NCBI RefSeq assembly: GCF_000720425.1
Contig: NZ_JOAJ01000001.1
Span: forward strand, 868,001-932,000
Direction of reading: 5' to 3'
DNA length: 64,000 nt
From: Nocardia rhamnosiphila NBRC 108938
GTDB lineage: Bacteria > Actinomycetota > Actinomycetes > Mycobacteriales > Mycobacteriaceae
Under the pieces are notes generated by a model. That model was not told the origin of the DNA. It did not search any database and saw nothing but the letters and a program-made list of their open reading frames with translations. The translations under genes and the position numbers were made by a program. Below, one piece after another: positions 26,777-35,704 of this stretch; position 1 is the stretch's first letter, and each line of letters opens with the position of its first letter.

Positions 26777-27168
26777 TCGATTTCCTCCTGCACTCCGGGT
26801 CGTACGCCGGGAATTGAACCATTAACCGGCCGTTCTGTCCTCATCGGGTGCGCCGGGCGTAACCGCAATACGCGCATAGAATCCGGCAGGAAACACGGAA
26901 CATGTTTCGCGCCAACGAATTCAGAGTGTGCGACCGATGGGCCGAAAACTCGGCGGGTGATCGCGCCGCACCGACCGGATGGGCGGCGCGTTCGAGACCG
27001 GACCAGGTGTGGGTGCGGCAGCGGCATGCCTGTCCGGCCGGGCCCGGACCGGAAAATCTGTCATGTTCCGCGCCCGGTCCGCACGGTATTGCGGACCGAT
27101 TCTGTCCGCCCGCCCTGTCAGACTGACCCCATGGTGCACACTCATATCTCTGCGAACGGAGCAGTCCG
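26777..27168. other. Intergenic region, no gene seen
   Basis: 392 bp between divergent genes (HTH/coiled-coil protein and VOC protein). It presumably holds both promoters. I found no convincing coding frame, strong dyad or RNA structure. Confidence 0.5.
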
Positions 27169-27630
27169 ATGAGCCGCGGTATCCAGGTCACTTTCGATGC
27201 CCACGATCCGCGGGCGCTGTCGTCGTTCTGGCGCGAGGCCCTGGGCTATATCCATCCCGGTCCGCCGGGAGTAGAGCTGCCGGCGGGCGCCGATCCGCTC
27301 GCCGCGTGGGACGACTTTCTCGCCGGAATCGGCGTACCGGAGCAGCAGCGCAATTCGAGGTCGGCGCTCGAGGACCCGGAAGGTCACGGCCCACGATTGT
27401 TCTTCCAAGAGGTTCCCGAAGGCAAGGTGGCCAAGAACCGCGTCCATCTCGATGTCCGGGTGGCGCCCGGACTCCACGGGGAGGAACGGATGGCTGCGCT
27501 CGAGGCCGAATGCGATCGGCTCGTGGCGCTGGGCGGAACCCGGATCCGTCGCCACGAGCCCGCGCCTCCGTTGGAGACCGGCTTCATTGTGATGGCCGAC
27601 CCCGAAGGCAATGAGTTCTGCCTGGACTGA
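27169..27630 (+). CDS. VOC (glyoxalase/bleomycin-resistance-like) family protein
   Basis: 153-residue single-gene vicinal-oxygen-chelate protein: QVTFDAHDPRALSSFWREALGY at the N-terminus, KNRVHLDVRV mid-protein, and MADPEGNEFCLD at the C-terminus. The H..E pattern of glyoxalase-like metal sites is present (HLDV, E in PEGNEFCLD). Function unspecified; this subgroup (glyoxalase_6-like) is common in actinomycetes. ATG 27169. Confidence 0.88.
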   Translation: MSRGIQVTFDAHDPRALSSFWREALGYIHPGPPGVELPAGADPLAAWDDFLAGIGVPEQQRNSRSALEDPEGHGPRLFFQEVPEGKVAKNRVHLDVRVAPGLHGEERMAALEAECDRLVALGGTRIRRHEPAPPLETGFIVMADPEGNEFCLD

Positions 27631-27912
27631 CCCGGACCGCGCCGGTCGCATCCTCCTGAGTAGGGGCCGTCGGCGGGGCGTCGGGGCCGCATACGTCCCG
27701 CCTCCCGGCCGCGGTCCCGCACGGCCCCCGGACCTCCTGTTACGTTGACACCGCTATCCGTCGGCAAGCCGTACCGATCATCCGAGCACGCGGGAAGGCG
27801 GAAGAATGCAGATCTCGATGATGCACCGGCGACGCCCGGCCCGGCCGAAGGGCCCGCGGCGGGACGGTCCCCCCGCTGTTCGTGGCGACCGGAACCGCGC
27901 GGAGGTGGCCCG

Positions 27913-29286
27913 GTGATCGACCGGCTGGTGATCTTCGGCGGCACCGGCGATCTGGCCGGCCGATACCTGTTGCCGGCGCTGGCCGCGCTGCGCACGGCCG
28001 GATGTATCGACGACGATTTCGATCTGGTCTGTGTCGATCGGAAGGAATGGGACGACCGGCGATTCGGTGACTGGGCTCGCGACCAGCTCGATCGGCACGC
28101 CGGCGAGACACCGCCGGAGGCGCGGCAGGCGATCGTCGCCGCGGCCCGCCATCGCCGCGCCGATATCCGCAATGCCGTCGATGTCGCACAGACGGTGCAC
28201 GGCGACGCACCGGTCGCCGTGTATCTGGCACTGGCGCCTGCCCTGTTCCCGGCCGCCATCCAGACCCTGCACGCCGCGAAGCTGCCCGCCGGTAGCCGGA
28301 TCGTGCTGGAGAAACCCTTCGGTGAGGATCTGGCGAGCGCGCGGGAACTGAACCGGTTACTCGCGGATCTGCTGCCCGAGCAGGCGATCTTCCGGGTGGA
28401 TCACTTCCTGGCGATGACCACGGTGCAGAACCTGCTGGGAAGCCGGCTGTCCAATCGCGTCCTGGAATCGATCTGGAACAGCGCGCATATCGCGAAAGTC
28501 GAGATCGTCTGGGACGAAACACTCACCCTCGAGGATCGTGCTGGATACTACGACGGGGTGGGCGCGCTCAAGGATATGGTGCAGAACCATCTCTTGCAGT
28601 TGCTGTGCCTGGTGGCGATGGAACCCCCGATCAGTCTCTCCGAACGTGATCTGCGCGATCGCAAGGTCGATGTGCTGAGGTCGGTGCGTCCCCTGGCCGA
28701 CGCCGATATCCCGGCCCGCACCAGGCGGGGACGATACGGCGCGGGGACCGTCGGGCAGCGGGCGGTGCCGTCCTATGTCGACGAAGTCGGGGTGGAGCCG
28801 CAACGGCGGATCGAAACCTTCGCCGAGATCGCATTGGCCATCGACAACTGGCGATGGTCGGGTACCTCGTTCGTCTTGCGCACCGGGAAGGCGCTCGCGC
28901 AGGACCGCAAAGAGGTGGCCGTCCATTTTCGTCCCGTACCCGCCATGCCGTTCGGTCACGACGGCACGACGGCGCCCAATGTCCTGCGCTTCGGCCTGGA
29001 CCCCGAAAGCCTCACCCTCGCGCTGAACGCGGTCGGGACCAGCGTCGACACCCTCGCGCCGCTCACCCTCACCGCACGGATCGAGCCGCCGGAACTGCCC
29101 GCCTACGGCACACTCCTGCTGAATGTCCTGCGAGGTGATCCCGCGCTGTCCCTTCGCGCCGACGAGGCGGAAGAGGCATGGCGGGTGCTGGAACCGGTAC
29201 TGTCCGGGTGGGCGCGCGACCTCGTCCCGCTGGAGGAGTACCCGGCGGGTTCACTCGGGCCGCCCGGGATCGACAGGAATCGATGA
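27913..29286 (+). CDS. Glucose-6-phosphate dehydrogenase-like protein (atypical active site)
   Basis: 457 residues with G6PD architecture: N-terminal nucleotide motif GGTGDLAGR (9-17), EKPFG (133-137), the catalytic-region peptide RVDHFLAMTTVQN (161-173) and GYYDGVGALKDMVQNHLLQL with catalytic-type H226. The canonical peptide is RIDHYLGKE. Here the Lys is Met168, and the N-terminal Lys of GDLAKRK is Tyr18. Both lysines contact glucose-6-phosphate in characterised enzymes. GTG 27913 follows GGAGGTGG. It overlaps gluconokinase by 4 bp. It may act on a different or non-phosphorylated sugar. Not named zwf for that reason. Confidence 0.8.
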   Translation: MIDRLVIFGGTGDLAGRYLLPALAALRTAGCIDDDFDLVCVDRKEWDDRRFGDWARDQLDRHAGETPPEARQAIVAAARHRRADIRNAVDVAQTVHGDAPVAVYLALAPALFPAAIQTLHAAKLPAGSRIVLEKPFGEDLASARELNRLLADLLPEQAIFRVDHFLAMTTVQNLLGSRLSNRVLESIWNSAHIAKVEIVWDETLTLEDRAGYYDGVGALKDMVQNHLLQLLCLVAMEPPISLSERDLRDRKVDVLRSVRPLADADIPARTRRGRYGAGTVGQRAVPSYVDEVGVEPQRRIETFAEIALAIDNWRWSGTSFVLRTGKALAQDRKEVAVHFRPVPAMPFGHDGTTAPNVLRFGLDPESLTLALNAVGTSVDTLAPLTLTARIEPPELPAYGTLLLNVLRGDPALSLRADEAEEAWRVLEPVLSGWARDLVPLEEYPAGSLGPPGIDRNR

Positions 29287-29846
29287 CGGTCGTGGAATCG
29301 ACGCAACACCCCGTATCCCGCGCACCGTGCGTCGTGGTGATGGGGGTTTCGGGGACCGGAAAGACCACCACGGCCCGGCTGCTGGCCCTGCGACTCGGGG
29401 TGCCCTTCGCCGACGCGGACGATCTCCACCCCCGGGCCAATATCGACAAGATGGCGTCCGGGCTCCCGCTCGACGACAGCGACCGGGAGCCGTGGCTCGC
29501 CGAGGTCGGCGAGTGGCTGCGGGCACGCGCCGCCGAGGGGACCGGCGGCGTCATGGCCTGCTCGGCGCTCAAACGCCGCTATCGCGACCTGCTGAGGGCA
29601 GGGGCGCCCGGTACCTACTTCCTGCTCCTGACCGCCGACCGTGCGGAACTACTGGCACGGATAACCGGCCGGACCGGGCATTTCATGCCGGCCGCACTGC
29701 TGGATTCCCAACTCGCCGCCCTCGAACCCTTGCAACCCGGAGAGCACGGTGTCGCCCTGCACGGCAGCCGCAATGCCCGGCACGCGGTGGAGGTGGCGAT
29801 ACGGTCGCTGCGGGAGCACGCCGCGGAGTACCGCCCCGATCTATGA
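29283..29846 (+). CDS. gntK: Gluconokinase
   Basis: 187-residue P-loop kinase phosphorylating gluconate to 6-phosphogluconate. Walker A GVSGTGKTT near residue 20, then the gluconokinase signature ADDLHPRANIDKMASGLPL with DSDREPWL, and the later ACSALKRRYRD and TGHFMP. ATG overlaps the dehydrogenase stop (ATGA), so expression is coupled. No gnd or 6-phosphogluconolactonase gene is adjacent. Pairing with a dehydrogenase lacking phosphate-binding lysines hints at a gluconate-forming route. Confidence 0.9.
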   Translation: MTVVESTQHPVSRAPCVVVMGVSGTGKTTTARLLALRLGVPFADADDLHPRANIDKMASGLPLDDSDREPWLAEVGEWLRARAAEGTGGVMACSALKRRYRDLLRAGAPGTYFLLLTADRAELLARITGRTGHFMPAALLDSQLAALEPLQPGEHGVALHGSRNARHAVEVAIRSLREHAAEYRPDL

Positions 29847-29970
29847 GCCGCGTTTTCCACCCGTGACAGTCGCCGCCCGGGTGGGTGATAATGGCCACGA
29901 ACCGGTTCGACCTCGAAATTCCGCCCGGGTGATGTGACGGCTTCTTCGCCGATCTTTCCAGGGAGGCCTG

Positions 29971-30261
29971 ATGGTCCAGGTTGTGCCACTGAACTGGCTC
30001 GGTTCGTTCTGTAATTTCGGTGGTCCGCTGGCACCGGGGGAAACCGACCACTGGTGGACGGCCGGCGGCGATTGGGGCCGGGAGAACCGGCTCTACCTCT
30101 TCACCGCCTATTGCGACGGCGGCGCCGAGATCGCGGTCCGCAACATCACGCATTATCGCGGCGGGCACGACGAAACCCATTTCGAAATACACAACGACGG
30201 CGCGGGAGAACCGGTCTACTACTACTTCTACATAGCCTGGTCCGAGCCGATACCTGTCTGA
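29971..30261 (+). CDS. Small hypothetical protein
   Basis: 96 residues, aromatic-rich and probably an all-beta domain: NWLGSFCNFGGPLAPGETDH, WGRENRLYLFTAYCDGG and PVYYYFYIAWSEP. No signal peptide or membrane helix. It lies 10 bp before another small gene, so the two are co-transcribed. Not recognised. ATG with GGGAGG upstream. Confidence 0.65.
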   Translation: MVQVVPLNWLGSFCNFGGPLAPGETDHWWTAGGDWGRENRLYLFTAYCDGGAEIAVRNITHYRGGHDETHFEIHNDGAGEPVYYYFYIAWSEPIPV

Positions 30262-30271
30262 GGGGGACCCG

Positions 30272-30526
30272 TTGCGCGTACAGATCGAGTACGACCAGGA
30301 CGGCCGGATCACCGCGGTATCGGGGGTCGTCACCGTCGAGCACCCCGACGGCGATCTCGGCCGTTCGGCGCGGTTCGTGCGGCCCGGGCACTTCATTCTC
30401 GATCTCGACACCGGGGTGATGGCCGATCGGACGGATCTGGCCGGATTACGCCGGCTCGCGACGCAGTATTCGATCGCCGGCCACCCCGATCATCCGCGGC
30501 TGGTGGAACGCGAAACCGACGACTGA
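30272..30526 (+). CDS. Small hypothetical protein
   Basis: 84 residues, TTG start after AGGGGGAC. It reads as a soluble alpha/beta protein (RVQIEYDQDGRITAVSG, RSARFVRPGHFILDLDTG). Paired with the preceding gene. It ends 37 bp before a strong hairpin. Not recognised. Confidence 0.6.
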   Translation: MRVQIEYDQDGRITAVSGVVTVEHPDGDLGRSARFVRPGHFILDLDTGVMADRTDLAGLRRLATQYSIAGHPDHPRLVERETDD

Positions 30527-30563
30527 ACCGGCGGTATCCCACCGCCGGCGCCCCGGACACCGG

Positions 30564-30600
30564 TGCGGCCTGTCCGGTGAAGTTCACCGGACAGGCCGCA
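30564..30600. terminator. Bidirectional terminator hairpin
   Basis: A perfect 18-bp inverted repeat, TGCGGCCTGTCCGGTGAA and its complement, surrounds a single central G (realistic loop about 7 nt). It lies between the converging small gene (ends 30526) and lipase gene (ends 30622). There is no clear U-tract, as is usual in actinomycetes. Confidence 0.8.
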
Positions 30601-30621
30601 TAACACCGGCGTGGTCGCTGC

Positions 30622-31809
30622 TCAGCAGCCCTTGGCCATCGGTTCACCGCGAAACCTGGCCTCCACGAAGTTCCAGGCGTCGGCGAACCCCGCGGCGGCG
30701 GCGGTCATATGCTCGGCGATGTCGTAGGTGGTCAGTTTCACCGGCGCGCCCGCGCGGCAGGAGCGGTCGGCGAACTCGGCCACCCCGTCGTACGGGGTGA
30801 GCTCGTCGTAGCGTCCATGCCACAGATAGGTCGGCGTGGTCGGCACCCCGTCGAAATAGCGCAGGCTGTTCTCCCGCAGGACCTGGTGCGCTTCGGGGCT
30901 GTCCATCAGACTCTTCGACGCGGCCATCTGCTCCGCACTGCGGAAAGCGCCGTGGAACAGCAGGAACCGCCGGCAGGCGTCATGGGTGAACTCCCGGAAC
31001 CACAGCCCGTTCTCGTTGAGCTGGTCCGAGATCGGCAGCCGGTCCGGGTACTCCCGCTCCAGACCCATGGCCGCGGCGAAGGCCAGGCCGAAACCCGGAT
31101 GCGGGGCGAAACCGAGGCCCAGCGCCATCTGCTCCAGATCGGCGGGGATACCGCCCGCGGCGATGCCGGCGATCTTCAGTTCGGGCGCGTACGAGGGTTG
31201 CAGGGCCGCGGCCCATCCGGTGGCCAGACCGCCCCCGGAGTAACCGGCCAGGGCGACGGGGGAGTCGGCGAGGCCGAGTTCGGCGGCCCGCTGGACGGCG
31301 CGGACACTGTCGAGGGTGACCATTCCACTGAGCCGTCCGGCGGCATAGGCGACATTCGGTCCCAGGTAGTCGGGCACCGAGATGGCCCAGCCGCGCCCGA
31401 TCGGCAGCATCGCGCCGACGGCGTCCTGTAGTTCACCGTTGAACAGCGACCGCGACGGATTGCATCGGGTGCCCAGCGAATTGATCAGCGCCTGATAGGA
31501 GACCAGCGGTGGGTTCTTCACGCCGGCGGGCAGCAGCACCGTGGTCACACCCATGATCGGATTACCGAGGGAGTTGGTGGACCGGAAGGCTACCTGCCAG
31601 CCTTCGGTGCCCACGTACATACCGGTATCGATCTTGCGGGTGCGCACCACCTCGCCGGGCTGCAGTTCGGCGAGTTCGGGGGGTGCGGTGTAGAAGGGGT
31701 CCGGGTCCGGTTGCGGGTAGAGCGGTTCGGCGCTGGCGCCACCGCCGAGAATCCCGACCGAGACGAGGGTCAACAGCAGGACCAGGATGCGGGTGGAAAC
31801 TCTGGACAC
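30622..31809 (-). CDS. Secreted lipase (LIP family, PF03583-like)
   Basis: 395 residues with a Sec signal (RVSTRILVLLLTLVSVGILG, cleavage near GASA-EP). An alpha/beta hydrolase follows: nucleophile S191 in AGYSGGG, acid D in WHGRYDELTPYDG, His in DIAEHMTAAA. Secretory lipases of this family hydrolyse triacylglycerols or esters outside the cell. GTG 31809 has GAAAGAAG ahead and directly precedes the signal peptide; in-frame sequence upstream is Arg/Ser-rich and unlikely to be coding. Confidence 0.87.
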   Translation of the reverse strand: MSRVSTRILVLLLTLVSVGILGGGASAEPLYPQPDPDPFYTAPPELAELQPGEVVRTRKIDTGMYVGTEGWQVAFRSTNSLGNPIMGVTTVLLPAGVKNPPLVSYQALINSLGTRCNPSRSLFNGELQDAVGAMLPIGRGWAISVPDYLGPNVAYAAGRLSGMVTLDSVRAVQRAAELGLADSPVALAGYSGGGLATGWAAALQPSYAPELKIAGIAAGGIPADLEQMALGLGFAPHPGFGLAFAAAMGLEREYPDRLPISDQLNENGLWFREFTHDACRRFLLFHGAFRSAEQMAASKSLMDSPEAHQVLRENSLRYFDGVPTTPTYLWHGRYDELTPYDGVAEFADRSCRAGAPVKLTTYDIAEHMTAAAAGFADAWNFVEARFRGEPMAKGC

Positions 31810-32373
31810 GTTCTTCTTTCGGACAGCTGGAATCGACCGGCGCCGGCCCGGCATTCGTGATGCCGCGACGGCCTGCACCGTGAGGAGATGCGCGGTGGTG
31901 CAGCGAACGGCTCCGGTCGCTGTCGTACAGGTGTACCGCGGCGACGATCCGCGTGGCGGGATCCATCGCTCGAACGAACGTCTGCTCCGGCTTGTGACCG
32001 CATCCGAGTTCGGCTCGACGAGCAACGATACGACGTCCGCGGGCGAAAAGTGTGATCTTGCTGAAGGGGGACAAGGGATTCTGCGCGAACTCATAAGGAA
32101 ACCCGGATACCACTGGAGCCGTCACAGCGGCCGCTGCCGTGATTCACGGTGTTCCTGCCCGGTGCATGTGGTATTACCGCGGTCGGTAACCGCTCGGGGA
32201 GCGGCAGGTGAGCGGCGGTCGGGAGTGAGGGTGAGCGGCAGGGCACGGCCGGTTGCGGCCCAGCTCGGATATCGACCGCTCTTCCCGTTGTTGGGACGAA
32301 AATTTACTGTTGTCATGAAAAAATTTCGGTAGTTGGTGACGGTGCGGACAAGGAAGACCGGCGGAAGTAAGCA
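31810..32373. promoter_or_regulatory. Non-coding divergent intergenic region with small dyads
   Basis: 564 bp without a credible gene. It contains TTACCG-CGGT-CGGTAA (32174-32189, 6-bp arms), GTACAGGTGTAC near 31925, and repeated GAGCGGC units around 32199-32240. An AT-rich segment (32286-32330) ends about 45 bp before the next gene's GTG and is the likely promoter area for it. Confidence 0.4.
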
Positions 32374-33879
32374 GTGAGCGATCAGAGCAAGGGCTCCCCG
32401 GAGGGCGCCGGGGACGAGAAACCGGAGATCGATTCCCGGCTACCGCTGAGCGGTGAGCCCGGCGAGTCCACTGCAGACGCCGATCCCGCCGAGGTCGAAG
32501 GCCGTGAGCGCGCTCTCGCGTGGGAGATCGCCACCGCACTGGGCGAAGCGGGTCCCGTCGAGTGGCGGCAACTCGACGCCGTTTTCGCGCTCACCACCAC
32601 CACGACCTTCGCCGAGGTGGTCTACTCCGGCCGGGAACGTTCGATGCGCACCGAGCCGGCCGGGCCGGTCCTCGACAAGGTCCGCGAACACCGGGCACTG
32701 GTCGCCGAACTGGACGGGGAGCCGTGGTGGCGCCTGCTGCTGCAGCTGAGCGCCGAGGGGGAGTTCGAGGTCGATTACGACTTCGGTGACGAGCCGTTTC
32801 CGGACGGTCAGCTCTTCGAGCCCGATGCCTACCGTGCGGACCTGGACGAATTCCCCCGGGAATCGCTGCCGGTCTGGCTGGCCGCCTACATCGGGCACGC
32901 CGAGCGGCAGATGCGCACACCCCAGGACGCCGCGCAGGACGCGCGCGCGGACCGCGCCGCCAAAGTATGGCCGACGATGGCCGAGAACGAATTCCCGGAC
33001 TTCCCGGCGATGTGGGCCCGGTGGGCGTGTATCTCCGCGGGCTTCGTCGCAGCCGGTTCCGACTGGGGGCCGCGGGTGCTGCCCGGCATGGGGTGGTTCG
33101 AGAGTTCCCGCCGCGGTGGTTCGACGCTGTACACGCTGCCGGGCGGACGGGCGGTGCTCTCCGGTGGGGTCTGGGAGGCGCCCGATCTGGACGCCGCATA
33201 CAACGATGGCGCCCCGATGCCGCGCTTCTTCGCGGGCGCGCCCGAATGGATCGCCGACCCGGTACTCAACCCGCGCTCGGCCACCGGCCTGCTGTCATTC
33301 GTCTACTGGTGGGAGGGTGGGCGCTGGTATCGCGGCGAATCGCCGTCCGCGGAGGCCTGCGCGACCGCGGTGCCCGGAGTGTGGACGGGCGATACCGTGG
33401 CCGGCATTCTCGCCGGACTGGCCGCGCAGCCGCCGACCGCGCAGCACCGCGCCGCCGCCGGGGCGCTGGTCTCGGCCGCCGAGATCGGGGTCGTGACCCG
33501 CGAAACCCTGCTCGCTCTCTTCGACGAGGAACAGTTCGATATCGACGGCGCCATGTACCAGCTCGGTCTCGCGGGCGTCGTGGCCTCGCCACCGCCGCGG
33601 ATGTCGGACGAAGAGGCCGTTTTCCGGGTGCGCGGGTACATCGAGAGCCGGGGCCTGGACACCACCGGTTACCCGCTCGACCAACTGGTGGCCGACCGGT
33701 TCAGCTGCGGCTGGATGGTGTACGTGCCGGTACCCCGCGGGGAGATCGCGATCGGCCGGGCGATCTTCTACATCGCCGACGACGGCGTGCTCGAGCACTC
33801 GTCCTCGTCGATCGCCCCGACGACATTCGTCGAAGAATTCGAGCAGCGCTACCACGAACGCCGCGGGCTGACGGTGTGA
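32374..33879 (+). CDS. YezG-like domain protein (possible immunity-type protein)
   Basis: 501 residues. The N-terminal half has the pattern of YezG/DUF600-related immunity-like domains: PWWRLLLQLSAEGEFEVDYDFGDEP, FEPDAYRADLDEFPRESLPVWL. The second half (WFESSRRGGSTLYTLPGGRAVL, FVYWWEGGRWYRGESPS) is not recognised, and the C-terminus has CGWMVYVPVPRGEIAIGRAIFY, a YrhB/SUKH-like look. No toxin gene is adjacent. GTG 32374. Immunity to a T7SS or contact toxin is inference only. Confidence 0.65.
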   Translation: MSDQSKGSPEGAGDEKPEIDSRLPLSGEPGESTADADPAEVEGRERALAWEIATALGEAGPVEWRQLDAVFALTTTTTFAEVVYSGRERSMRTEPAGPVLDKVREHRALVAELDGEPWWRLLLQLSAEGEFEVDYDFGDEPFPDGQLFEPDAYRADLDEFPRESLPVWLAAYIGHAERQMRTPQDAAQDARADRAAKVWPTMAENEFPDFPAMWARWACISAGFVAAGSDWGPRVLPGMGWFESSRRGGSTLYTLPGGRAVLSGGVWEAPDLDAAYNDGAPMPRFFAGAPEWIADPVLNPRSATGLLSFVYWWEGGRWYRGESPSAEACATAVPGVWTGDTVAGILAGLAAQPPTAQHRAAAGALVSAAEIGVVTRETLLALFDEEQFDIDGAMYQLGLAGVVASPPPRMSDEEAVFRVRGYIESRGLDTTGYPLDQLVADRFSCGWMVYVPVPRGEIAIGRAIFYIADDGVLEHSSSSIAPTTFVEEFEQRYHERRGLTV

Positions 33880-34131
33880 GCGCAGTCAGAGTGATATTTC
33901 CGTGGACCTCGGCACTTCCCGTCGGAAGCCTTCGCCCAGCAGGCCGAAACCTCGGTCTCGAAGCGGGCCCGGCCGCCGACCCGAAAGCCGCCGAAACCGT
34001 ATCGAGCGCGAGCCTGCGGCGGGTGGTCTGTTGTTGGCGGCCGGCCGCCGAGTAACGCGTGGCGGTCTCGGCCATGGGGCGACGATGTGTTGCTCACCCG
34101 TGCAGCCGGGCACCCGGGATGGTGGACCGGG

Positions 34132-35622
34132 TCAGCCGACCCGGCCGTACAGATAGTCCTCCAAGGGAAACCGCACTGCCTCGCGATGGGCGTTGACCGT
34201 ACTGGTCGGGCGGAGCAGTGCCGCCTCGCCGTGCTGGTTGAAGTAGTAGCTGCGGGCGGTGGCGCAGTCGCCGCCGTAGAACACCGAGGAAGCGAGCTTG
34301 CCGGTGACCCGGTCCAGGAATTCGGTGTTGGCGCGGGCGCTGACCTCGAAGGTGGTCTCACCGCGGCGGGCCAGTTCCCCGAAGAGCCTGGCCATATGTT
34401 TCATCTGTGCCTCGATGGTGGTGAAGTAGGACAGGCCGCTGTAGGAGTACGGGCTGTTGAGGCTGAGAAAATTCGGGAACTTCGGCACGGTGATGCCCTC
34501 ATAGGCCTGGAAGCGGTTGTCCCGCCAGAATTTACCGAGGTCCACTCCGTCGCGGCCGATGATCTCGATCGCCGGGAAGTTCACATCCCAGAGGTTGAAT
34601 CCGGTGGCCAGCACCAGGGTGTCGATCTCGGTCTTCGTACCCGCGGCGGTGACGATCCCGTCCGGTTCGATCCGATCGATCCCGCCGGTCTCCAACCGGA
34701 CGTGCGGTTCGTTGAAGGTCGCGAAGTAGCGATTGGAGAAGGTCGGGCGTTTACAGCCGAAATCGTAGTCGGGGGTGAGCTGCTCCCGCGTCCGCTTGTC
34801 GCGGACCTGGGCGCGCAGGTGGGCCTTGGCCAGCAGGGCTGCCGCCTTGTTCAGGGGTTTGGCCTGCTTGTAGTGCAGGACGCCGATCACCATGAGCGCT
34901 TCCAGCGCGGTGGTGTTGGCCAGTCGCGCGGCCTTCTGGGTGACCGGGACCCGGGCGAACAGGCGCTGCACCGCGGGCGGGATCGGCATATCGACCTTGG
35001 GCACCACCCAGATCGGGGTGCGCTGGAACACGGTGAGTTCGCGGGCCCGGGCCGCGACCTCGGGGACGAGCTGCACGCTGGTGGCGCCGGTGCCGACGAT
35101 CGCGACCCGGCGGTCGGTGAGGTCGTAGGTGTCGTCCCAGGCCGTGGTGTGGATGATCTTGCCGGCGAAGGTGTCGATACCCGGGAACGGCGGGGTGTAG
35201 GGCTGGGAGAGGAAACCGGTGGCGGTCAGCAGATAGCGCGCGGTCAGCGTTTCGCCGCCGGCGACGGTGACCACCCAGTACTGGTGCTCGGCGTCCCAGC
35301 GGGCGCCGTCGACGGCGGTGCCGAAACGCATCCGCTCGCGGAGGCCGTATTTGTCGGCGACGTGCTCGGCGTACTTCTTCAGCTCCTCACCCGGCGCGAA
35401 CAGCCGCGACCAGTTCGGGTTCGGTTCGAAGGAATAGGAGTAGGTCACCGAGGCGATATCGACGGCCAGACCGGGATAGCGGTTGACGTGCCAGGTGCCG
35501 CCGAGATCGGATTCGCGTTCGAGGATCACATAGTCGTGCAGACCGAGGCGGTCCAGCTGGATACCCGCCCCCATGCCGCCGAATCCCGCACCGACCACGA
35601 CCGCGTCGTATCGAGGTGCCAC
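34132..35622 (-). CDS. Flavin-containing (Baeyer-Villiger-type) monooxygenase
   Basis: Full-length 496-residue BVMO-like enzyme: FAD motif GAGFGG (11-16), fingerprint FAGKIIHTTAWDD (152-164) matching FxGxxxHxxxW(P/D), NADPH motif GTGATSVQL (177-185), and TLVLATGFNLWD near the C-terminus. It is a paralogue of the partial gene at the left end. ATG 35622. A TetR gene diverges from it across an 82-bp space packed with dyads, so it is probably inducible by its substrate, a ketone of unknown identity. Confidence 0.92.
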   Translation of the reverse strand: MAPRYDAVVVGAGFGGMGAGIQLDRLGLHDYVILERESDLGGTWHVNRYPGLAVDIASVTYSYSFEPNPNWSRLFAPGEELKKYAEHVADKYGLRERMRFGTAVDGARWDAEHQYWVVTVAGGETLTARYLLTATGFLSQPYTPPFPGIDTFAGKIIHTTAWDDTYDLTDRRVAIVGTGATSVQLVPEVAARARELTVFQRTPIWVVPKVDMPIPPAVQRLFARVPVTQKAARLANTTALEALMVIGVLHYKQAKPLNKAAALLAKAHLRAQVRDKRTREQLTPDYDFGCKRPTFSNRYFATFNEPHVRLETGGIDRIEPDGIVTAAGTKTEIDTLVLATGFNLWDVNFPAIEIIGRDGVDLGKFWRDNRFQAYEGITVPKFPNFLSLNSPYSYSGLSYFTTIEAQMKHMARLFGELARRGETTFEVSARANTEFLDRVTGKLASSVFYGGDCATARSYYFNQHGEAALLRPTSTVNAHREAVRFPLEDYLYGRVG

Positions 35623-35654
35623 GCCGAACCTCCTGCTGTTCCGCTGAACGTTTT

Positions 35655-35698
35655 ATCACAGAATGACACATCATTCCGCTTGTGATGACGATATCATC
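35655..35698. promoter_or_regulatory. Nested-dyad TetR operator between BVMO and TetR genes
   Basis: An inner perfect dyad GAATGA-CACA-TCATTC (35661-35676) is enclosed by ATCACA (35655-35660) and TGTGAT (35681-35686). A further dyad GATGA-CGATA-TCATC follows (35684-35698). It lies 33-76 bp from the BVMO ATG and ends 7 bp before the TetR GTG. It is well placed to repress both genes. Confidence 0.7.
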
Positions 35699-35704
35699 GG
35701 AGGC

